Assembly: GCF_020873915.1 (NCBI RefSeq)
Contig: NZ_JAHWGP010000024.1
Span: 1 to 64,000, forward strand
Length of the DNA: 64,000 nt
Direction of reading: 5' to 3'
Source of the DNA: Streptomyces sp. DH5
GTDB lineage: Bacteria; Actinomycetota; Actinomycetes; Streptomycetales; Streptomycetaceae
Shown here piece after piece: positions 58,368 to 64,000 of the stretch. The position numbers were made by a program, and so were the translations under genes. Below the pieces are notes generated by a model that was not told where the DNA came from, searched no databases, and saw nothing but the letters and a program-made list of their open reading frames with translations. Position 1 is the stretch's first letter. Each line of letters begins with the position of its first letter.

Positions 58368-59126
58368 TCACCGGCGTGGAGCTCCCGCACCGGACCGGTG
58401 GGTGAGGAACTCGTCGAAGGTCGTCCTGCCGACCGCGTGCTCCGGAGCGAGGTGGCCGCCGTCACGGAAGGCCCGGTAGGCCGCCCCGCGCAGCGGGACC
58501 TTCACCACCGCGCGGCGGCGGCCCGACGCCCGCAGATAAGCGCGGGCGAGGGAGTCGAACGTCCGGACCTCGGGTCCGCCCATGTCCTCCACGCGGCCCG
58601 CCGGGGCGCCCTCGGCCAGCCGGGCCAGACGCTCCGCCACCTCCGTGACGTCGACCGGCTGGTCCTTCACCCGGGCCGGCAGCAGCACGACCGGAACCTT
58701 CGCCAGGCCCTGGAGCACGGTGAGGACCAGGTCGTGGAACTGGGTGGCGCGCAGCACGGTCCAGCCGGTCCCCGAGTCCTCGACCAGTCGCTCCACCGCC
58801 AGCTTGGACCGGTAATAGCCGTACGGCACGCGGTCGACTCCGACGATCGAGATGTAGACGAGGTGCCCGACGCCCGCCCGCCGCGCCGCGGCGATCAGGT
58901 TCCGTGCGGCCTTCTCGTCGCCACCGCGCGGTGACGTCGCACAGTGCACGACCGTGTCCACGCCCGTGACGGCCTCGTCCAGCACCCGCCCGCCCTCCCG
59001 CAGGTCTACCGCGTACGGCCGTGACTTCCGGCTGAGCACGCGCACCTCGTGCCCGGCCGCCCGCAGCCGCTCGCAGACATGCCGGCCGAGGGTTCCGGTA
59101 CCACCGGTCACCAGGATCGTGGTCAT
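58368..59126 (-). CDS. NAD(P)-binding NmrA/SDR-like protein
   Basis: A 252-aa atypical short-chain dehydrogenase. The N-terminal dinucleotide loop TGGTGTLGRHV, the RKSRPYAVDLREG NADP-type segment and YYRSKLAVERLV (YxxxK-like) are present. The ATG at 59126 (MTTILVTGGTG) has AAGGGG upstream on the minus strand; the longer frame upstream is not supported. It lies after the chitinase on the same strand but behind that gene's terminator. The substrate is unknown. Confidence 0.88.
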   Translation of the reverse strand: MTTILVTGGTGTLGRHVCERLRAAGHEVRVLSRKSRPYAVDLREGGRVLDEAVTGVDTVVHCATSPRGGDEKAARNLIAAARRAGVGHLVYISIVGVDRVPYGYYRSKLAVERLVEDSGTGWTVLRATQFHDLVLTVLQGLAKVPVVLLPARVKDQPVDVTEVAERLARLAEGAPAGRVEDMGGPEVRTFDSLARAYLRASGRRRAVVKVPLRGAAYRAFRDGGHLAPEHAVGRTTFDEFLTHRSGAGAPRR

Positions 59127-59284
59127 GCTGTTCAGCCCCTTCGGACAACGGCGCTCCCCGACGGAGCACCCTTCGCAGCCGGGACGGATCGGCCACCGCC
59201 GGATGTGACACCGCCCGTGCCGCCCACAGCCGTACGCCGTCCAGCTTCGCCGGGTCCCGCGCCGCACGCATCCGCGCGTGGTGA

Positions 59285-59326
59285 GGCCCGGCGGTGGGCA
59301 AGGGCCGTCGTCACCACCGCCGGGCC
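59285..59326 (-). terminator. chitinase terminator
   Basis: The 13-bp perfect arms GGCCCGGCGGTGG and CCACCGCCGGGCC enclose a 16-base loop. It lies 16 bases past the chitinase stop on the minus strand, upstream of the reductase start. Confidence 0.8.
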
Positions 59327-59341
59327 GGTCCTGAACGGAGG

Positions 59342-61675
59342 TCAGCAGGGCCCCTGGTCCCGCCACACTCCCCATTCGCCGGTGGTTCCGGGCTCCTCAC
59401 CCTTCGTCCACCACTGCGCCTTCCACAGGCGCCCCTCGTGGGAGACCACGCTGCTCCCGCCGTACGCGGTCGCCGGGTCCCAGGCCGGCTGCGCGCAGTC
59501 CCCGCCCTCACCGGGGGGTGTCGTCGGCGGGTCGGCCGGGGTGCTCCCGCCGCCCGGTTGCACGACCGTGGTGCCGCGCGCCAGGTCCCCGGCCAGGGCG
59601 TACGTCTTCCCGCCGAACGTCACCGTCCAGTTCGACGGCGTCGACACCGGCAGGTAGTAGACCAGGTCCAGTTCCACCGACGCGCCCGGCGCCAGCGACT
59701 GCCAGGCCGGCAGTTTCAGCGACACCCGGTGGTGGTCGCCGTCGAGTCCGCCCACGTTGTCGCCCGTGTGGCCGGAGCTGATCACCGTGGTGCCCCAGCC
59801 GGACTGGTCCTTGGCGTTGGCGGGTGCCGAGGTGCCGTAGTCGAAGCGGAACTCGGTGCCGCCGGGCAGGGCCGACGAGGTGTTGTTGGTGATCCTCAGC
59901 TTGGGGCTGATCGGGTAGTTGGAGTCGCCGAGCGGGAACTGCCCGAAGTCGACGTCGATGTCCAGCGCCTCGGACGGCATCTGCGTCGTCGCCCGCGTCG
60001 CGCCGTACGGAGCGGCGGCCTTGAACTTCTCGTACATCGCCGTGGTCAGCGTGGAGCCGGGCTCGTACTGTCCCGAGGCCGCGTTCCAGTCGTAGTCGCC
60101 GGCCAGCTCCCACACCATCGTGCCGCCGATGCCGCGGTCCACGACGTAGTCCGCCTTGGCCTTCACGGACTGCTCGTCCTCGGTGGACAGGAACACCTTC
60201 TTCTCGGCGTTCCACAGCCAGGGCGCCACCAGCGTGGAGTCGTACTTGCGGGCATAGGTGCCGGTCAGGCGCGTGCCGGCCGGGAAACCGTAGTCGGTGA
60301 CGTAGTCCCCGACGACGCCCTTCTCCAGGTTCTTGGCGTGCCACATCGGGTTGGAACCGGCAGGTGACTCCTTGCCACCGGTGTCCAGGTCGTGCCACAG
60401 GTTGTCGATGCCGGTCGCGCCGTCACCGCACTTGGTCAGTCCGGAGCCCGCCGGACAGTCCGTCGAGGGCGCCTTGCCCCACAGTCCGTCCGTACCGCCG
60501 GTGACGTTCTTGAACCCGCGTGTGTAGTACGGCAGTCCGATGTTGATGCGGCCGGCCGGCATCGAGCCGCGGAAGTAGTGGTACGCCCAGTCGGTGTTGA
60601 GGTACCCGATGCCCCCGTACTGGGAGGTCGTGTAGACGCCGGCGGCGGCCAGTTCGGCGTCCTTGCCGTCGTCGAAGAGCGAGGCGTTCGGGCCGACGTA
60701 CTCGTTCCAGGCGCCATGCAGGTCGTACGACATGATGTTGACGTAGTCCAGGTACTTCTGGACCTGGAAGGTCTCCATGCCGCGCAGCAGGTAGCCGGAC
60801 GAGGGGGCCGCCACCGTCAGCAGGTAGTGCTTTCCGTCGGCCGCCCCCGCGCGGTCCAGCTTCTCGCGCAGCGTCTTCATCAGTGCCGCGTACCCCTTGA
60901 CCAGACCGGCGCGGCGGCCGTTGGCGAACGACCAGTCGAGCGGGTTGCCCGCGTCCTTCATCGTCGTCGGGTACTCGTAGTCGATGTCGACACCGTTGAA
61001 GCCGTACGTCCGGATGAAGTCGACCGCCGAGTCGGCGAACGTGTCGATGCCGGCCTGGTTGACCGAGCCGTCGGCGTGGGTGGCCATGGAGTAGAAGCCG
61101 CCGGAGTCCACGCGCTTCCCGCTGTCGTCGAAGTAGCCGCCCGTCTCGGCCCAACCGCCCACGGAGATCAGCGTCTTGACGTCCGGGTGCTGCTTCTTGA
61201 ACTTGGTCAGCTGGTTGAAGTGCCCCTTGTAGGGCAGAGCCGGGTCCATCTCCGCACCGGGGACGCCCGGCCAGGTCATCCCGGTCGCCGGGTTGGCGGC
61301 GCCGTCCGTGCCGACGGAGAGCTTGTTGCCCTTGTCGACGTGCGCGAACGCGTAGTTGATGTGGGTGATCCGGTCCCAGGGGATGTCGGACGCCAGGTAG
61401 GCGGGCTTGCCGTCCTTGCCGTGGCGCCAGCCGGTGAAGTAGCCGATCACCCGGCGCTGGTGGTCGGAGCCCATCTTCTCCCGCCCGGCCGAGTCGTACA
61501 CCGAGCAGTAGGGGACGTCGACGCCCGGCGTCGAGTAGAGGCCGTCGGGACGGCACGACTCCTGGCCGGCGGCGTGGGAGACGGTCGCGGGCAGGGAGGT
61601 GAGCAGCAGACCCGCGACGGCGGCGGCGGAAGCGAGCAGCGCGTATCTCGCTCCGGGGTGTGAGGGGGACGGCAC
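59342..61675 (-). CDS. secreted chitinase, GH18 family
   Basis: A 777-aa exoenzyme. The Sec signal peptide ([19 protein letters not shown], cleavage after SHAA) is followed by a GH18 barrel (about 50-540). The catalytic motif reads [11 protein letters not shown] with E234 as proton donor; the first Asp of the usual DG is Asn. A beta-sandwich substrate-binding region (about 575-700) and a C-terminal CBM5/12-like domain ([20 protein letters not shown]) follow. The GTG start at 61675 has AGAGGA 8 bases upstream. A DasR-like site lies just upstream, suggesting induction by GlcNAc. Confidence 0.94.
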   Translation of the reverse strand: MPSPSHPGARYALLASAAAVAGLLLTSLPATVSHAAGQESCRPDGLYSTPGVDVPYCSVYDSAGREKMGSDHQRRVIGYFTGWRHGKDGKPAYLASDIPWDRITHINYAFAHVDKGNKLSVGTDGAANPATGMTWPGVPGAEMDPALPYKGHFNQLTKFKKQHPDVKTLISVGGWAETGGYFDDSGKRVDSGGFYSMATHADGSVNQAGIDTFADSAVDFIRTYGFNGVDIDYEYPTTMKDAGNPLDWSFANGRRAGLVKGYAALMKTLREKLDRAGAADGKHYLLTVAAPSSGYLLRGMETFQVQKYLDYVNIMSYDLHGAWNEYVGPNASLFDDGKDAELAAAGVYTTSQYGGIGYLNTDWAYHYFRGSMPAGRINIGLPYYTRGFKNVTGGTDGLWGKAPSTDCPAGSGLTKCGDGATGIDNLWHDLDTGGKESPAGSNPMWHAKNLEKGVVGDYVTDYGFPAGTRLTGTYARKYDSTLVAPWLWNAEKKVFLSTEDEQSVKAKADYVVDRGIGGTMVWELAGDYDWNAASGQYEPGSTLTTAMYEKFKAAAPYGATRATTQMPSEALDIDVDFGQFPLGDSNYPISPKLRITNNTSSALPGGTEFRFDYGTSAPANAKDQSGWGTTVISSGHTGDNVGGLDGDHHRVSLKLPAWQSLAPGASVELDLVYYLPVSTPSNWTVTFGGKTYALAGDLARGTTVVQPGGGSTPADPPTTPPGEGGDCAQPAWDPATAYGGSSVVSHEGRLWKAQWWTKGEEPGTTGEWGVWRDQGPC

Positions 61676-61901
61676 AGTGGGTTCCTCTCCACGGAAGTTG
61701 GCTCGGACCCTAAGAGGACTAGACCACAGCGTCAATAGGTATGGACCAATCCCATGCGCTCCCGAAAGCGGCGCGGCCGGACGGGATTTGCCCACCGTGC
61801 GACGCTCGGCACCCCCGACGTCACCCCCTGTGACCCACCCCACATCCCTCGCCCGCATGGAGGGCGCCCGGCCGTGGCACACTGACCCTGTACCAGTAGC
61901 A
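61676..61901. other. chitinase upstream region to the riboswitch
   Basis: The first ~75 bases belong to the chitinase promoter with a DasR-like motif (separate entry). The rest leads toward the riboflavin operon on the plus strand and should hold its promoter; TACCAGT near 61891 is a possible but weak -10. I see no gene. Confidence 0.5.
61713..61728. promoter_or_regulatory. DasR-responsive element-like site upstream of the chitinase
   Basis: AGAGGACTAGACCACA matches the dre core ACTGGTCTAGACCA at 11 of 14 positions. A related half-site, GGTATGGACCAAT, follows at 61738-61750. DasR control of chitinase genes through such sites is established in Streptomyces. Confidence 0.6.
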
Positions 61902-62028
61902 GCGCACTCCGGGGTCGGTGAAAGTCCGAACCGGCGGTTACAGTCCGCGACCCGGTCGCTTCCAGCGACCGGTTGACCAGGTGAAACTCCTGGACCGACG
62001 GTTAAAGTCCGGATGGGAGGCAGTGCGC
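61902..62028 (+). ncRNA. FMN riboswitch (RFN element)
   Basis: The conserved RFN blocks appear in order: GCGCACTCCGGGG, GGTGAAAGTCC, CCGGCGG, CAGTCCGCGACCCGG, GACCAGGTGAAACTCCTGG, ACCGACGGTTAAAGTCCGGATG, GGAGGCAGTGCGC. The closing stem GCGCAC/GTGCGC is perfect. It lies 146 bases before ribE and would turn off the operon when FMN is high. Confidence 0.97.
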
Positions 62029-62173
62029 GGCGGGCGGGCATCCATGCGCGCCGCCGTACCGGTTCGCCGTCGAGGCGAGCCCTGTCCGGCGTCGCTCCCG
62101 GTGTCTTCGCCCGTGCTCTGTCGTCATCGGCAGCCCCGGAGTCCGTGCCCGAAGAGGCAGGAGGACCCGGGAA

Positions 62174-62788
62174 GTGTTCACCGGAATCGTCGAAGAGCTG
62201 GGCGAGGTCACCGCCGTCGAGACGCTCGACGACGCCTGTCGCTTCCGCCTGCGTGGCCCCGTCGTCACCGAGGGCGCCAAGCACGGCGACTCCATCGCCG
62301 TCAACGGCGTCTGCCTCACGGTGGTCGAGCACCGGGGCGACGAGTTCACCGCGGACGTGATGGCCGAGACCCTGAAGCGCTCCAGCCTCGGCGCACTTGC
62401 CGTCGGCTCCCGCGTCAACCTCGAACGGCCGACGGCCGTGGGCTCCCGCCTGGGCGGCCACATCGTGCAGGGGCACGTCGACGGCACCGGGCAGATCCTC
62501 GGGCGCCGGCCGTCGGAGCACTGGGAGCTGGTGCGGATCTCGCTCCCGGCGGACCTCTCCCGCTACGTCGTGGAGAAGGGCTCCATCACCGTCGACGGCA
62601 TCAGCCTCACCGTCGTCGACGCCGCCGCCGACCACTTCACCGTCAGCCTCATCCCCACCACCCTCGCCCTGACCACGCTCGGCATCAAGCAGCCCGGCGA
62701 CCCGGTCAACCTCGAGGTGGACGTCATCGCCAAGTACGTCGAGCGGATGCTCGGCGACCGCGCCACCGGTGAGGGGGAGGCCCGGTGA
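62174..62788 (+). CDS. ribE: riboflavin synthase alpha chain
   Basis: This 204-aa enzyme dismutates 6,7-dimethyl-8-ribityllumazine. It shows the internal duplication of the family: [12 protein letters not shown] and ESGxx-like repeats, with paired NGVCLTVV and DGISLTVV motifs. The GTG is preceded by AGGAGG at about 62157-62162. It is the first gene after the FMN riboswitch and overlaps the transporter gene by four bases. Confidence 0.96.
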   Translation: MFTGIVEELGEVTAVETLDDACRFRLRGPVVTEGAKHGDSIAVNGVCLTVVEHRGDEFTADVMAETLKRSSLGALAVGSRVNLERPTAVGSRLGGHIVQGHVDGTGQILGRRPSEHWELVRISLPADLSRYVVEKGSITVDGISLTVVDAAADHFTVSLIPTTLALTTLGIKQPGDPVNLEVDVIAKYVERMLGDRATGEGEAR

Positions 62789-63426
62789 ACTGGCTCAACT
62801 CCGAGGCCTTCACCCTCTTCGGCCAGCACATCAAGTGGTCGGACATGATCGGCAACGTGATCGGGCTGGTCGCCCTCGCCCTCGGCTGGCGCCGCTCCAT
62901 CTGGACCTGGCCCGCCCAGTTCGTCTCCGGGCTCATCCTCTTCGCCGCCTTCGCCACCGCCCACCTCTCCGGCAGCGCGGGCAAGCAGATCGTCGTCATG
63001 CTGGTCGCCTCCTGGGGCTTCTGGCAGTGGAACCGCGGCCGGCAGCAGGCGCAGGACGGGTCCATCGCCGTCCGCTTCGCGACCTGGCGCGAACGCGGCG
63101 CCCTGCTGACCGGGGCGGTACTCGGCACCCTCGCCGTCGGCGGGCTGTTCACCCTCTACCCGTCCCTGTCCTGGGACCCCTGGCCGGACGCCTACATCTT
63201 CGTCGGCACGATCGTCGCCATGTACGCCCAGGCCCGCGGCATGGTCGAGTTCTGGTTCGCCTGGCTGCTGGTCGACCTGGTCGGCGTCCCGCTGAACTTC
63301 GCCAACGGATTCGCCTTCTCCGGCTTCGTCTACGTCATCTACGGCGCACTGGTCCTGTGGGGCCTGCGCGACTGGTGGCTGCGCTCCCGCGACGCGCGGC
63401 CCGCCCTGGAAGGAGCGCCGGCATGA
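62785..63426 (+). CDS. PnuC-like transporter, probable riboflavin importer (PnuX)
   Basis: A 213-aa membrane protein with about seven helices, similar to the nicotinamide mononucleotide transporter family. Members placed inside FMN-riboswitch operons of actinobacteria (PnuX) import riboflavin, so that is the likelier substrate here. The conserved-looking [21 protein letters not shown] and [11 protein letters not shown] segments are visible. The GTG and the stop overlap ribE and ribBA. Confidence 0.88.
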   Translation: MNWLNSEAFTLFGQHIKWSDMIGNVIGLVALALGWRRSIWTWPAQFVSGLILFAAFATAHLSGSAGKQIVVMLVASWGFWQWNRGRQQAQDGSIAVRFATWRERGALLTGAVLGTLAVGGLFTLYPSLSWDPWPDAYIFVGTIVAMYAQARGMVEFWFAWLLVDLVGVPLNFANGFAFSGFVYVIYGALVLWGLRDWWLRSRDARPALEGAPA

Positions 63427-64000
63427 GCGCCCACCCGTCTCCCGCCACCACCCCGCACGAGGCTCCCCCGCAGCGGAAGGCATGGGGTGACCCCCATCGC
63501 GCCGCCCGCCCGGTCCCGTCGATCCTCTACGACACCGACGACCTCGACCTCCGGCTCGACCCCGTCGCCCAGGCCGTCGCCGACATCGCGGCGGGCCGGC
63601 CCGTCGTGGTCGTCGACGACGAGGACCGCGAGAACGAGGGCGACCTCGTGATCGCCGCCGAGATGGCGACCGAGGAGATCGTCGCCTTCATGATGAGCGA
63701 GTGCCGTGGCCTGATCTGCGCCCCCATGGAGGGCGACGAGCTGGACCGGCTGCGCCTCCCGCAGATGGTCGACGACAACACCGAGTCGATGAAGACCGCG
63801 TTCACCGTCTCCGTCGACGCCTCCTCCGCCCACGGCGTGACCACCGGCATCTCCGCCGCCGACCGCGCCACCACGCTCCGGCTGCTGGCGGGCGGCACCG
63901 CGGAGCCCGCCGACCTCGTCCGCCCCGGCCACGTCTTCCCGCTGCGCGCCCGCCCCGGCGGTGTGCTCGTGCGCGACGGCCACACCGAGGCCGCCGTCGA
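63423..64000 (+). CDS. ribBA: bifunctional DHBP synthase / GTP cyclohydrolase II (partial, cut by window end)
   Basis: The ATG at 63423 overlaps the transporter stop. The visible 192 codons cover a ~35-residue leader and most of the 3,4-dihydroxy-2-butanone-4-phosphate synthase domain ([56 protein letters not shown]). The GTP cyclohydrolase II domain would lie beyond base 64000, so the fusion is expected from related operons but not seen. Confidence 0.9.
   Translation, partial: MSAHPSPATTPHEAPPQRKAWGDPHRAARPVPSILYDTDDLDLRLDPVAQAVADIAAGRPVVVVDDEDRENEGDLVIAAEMATEEIVAFMMSECRGLICAPMEGDELDRLRLPQMVDDNTESMKTAFTVSVDASSAHGVTTGISAADRATTLRLLAGGTAEPADLVRPGHVFPLRARPGGVLVRDGHTEAAV

Noticed and set aside
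59127-59375. N-terminal extension of the NmrA-like reductase
   Set aside because: The extension is Cys/Arg/Gly-rich and crosses the chitinase terminator; the ATG at 59126 starts directly at the Rossmann fold with a good ribosome site.
61676-62635. 320-residue N-terminal extension of the chitinase frame
   Set aside because: It would run antisense through the FMN riboswitch and ribE; the GTG at 61675 begins a clear signal peptide.

Overview
The window is actinobacterial chromosome, almost certainly from a Streptomyces. G+C is very high, start codons are often GTG or TTG, and the gene set includes BldD, the H2TH nucleoid protein sIHF, an actinobacterial PriA without helicase motifs, a PGKGP-loop EF-P, a secreted GH18 chitinase and a GH6 cellulase. 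From memory the gene order follows the SCO1439-SCO1507 neighbourhood of S. coelicolor in inverted orientation. No replication origin, prophage, insertion sequence or CRISPR array is visible. The first ~60 bases are an extreme G-run that may be a contig edge.

Layout. Bases 272-9275 hold a VKOR-family protein, rarA, rpsD, two small membrane-associated proteins, alaS, ruvX and mltG. Bases 9272-17112 hold the shikimate genes aroE, aroC, aroK and aroB, interleaved with a one-pass membrane protein carrying three copies of a short repeat and a P-loop kinase-like protein, then a divergent M24 peptidase homologue, efp and nusB. A near-perfect hairpin separates nusB from convergent bldD. bldD carries a consensus BldD box upstream and diverges from a complete pyrimidine operon, pyrR-pyrB-pyrC-(PH-like membrane protein)-carA-carB-pyrD-pyrF (18019-28002), headed by a PyrR-binding RNA element. 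sIHF, gmk, rpoZ, coaBC and metK follow, linking nucleotide supply, transcription and cofactor synthesis. priA, an HTH protein, fmt, rsmB, rpe and a SorC-type regulator complete the conserved core to about 41030.

From 41030 to 61675 the content is more accessory: a damaged secreted ribonuclease with its barstar inhibitor, GuaB1, an amino-acid permease with an Lrp regulator, a proline-rich surface protein next to an internally deleted polysaccharide deacetylase/glycosyltransferase, two MFS exporters, a nitrilase, an amine oxidase, GH6, a uracil permease, a thioesterase, a ROK regulator, an NmrA-like reductase and the chitinase. Several convergent pairs here overlap at their 3' ends. The window closes with an FMN-riboswitch riboflavin operon (ribE, a PnuC-like transporter, ribBA cut by the window edge).

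Most notable: (1) a (CCTG)7 tract in the signal-peptide region of the ribonuclease whose length sets the reading frame; that gene also lacks the catalytic histidine. (2) A tRNA-like locus between metK and priA with the 3' half upstream of the 5' half and complementary acceptor strands. (3) A large internal deletion in a cell-wall deacetylase/glycosyltransferase gene. (4) An M24 peptidase homologue with altered metal ligands. (5) A palindrome that exactly fills the -35/-10 spacer of an MFS promoter facing a ROK regulator.
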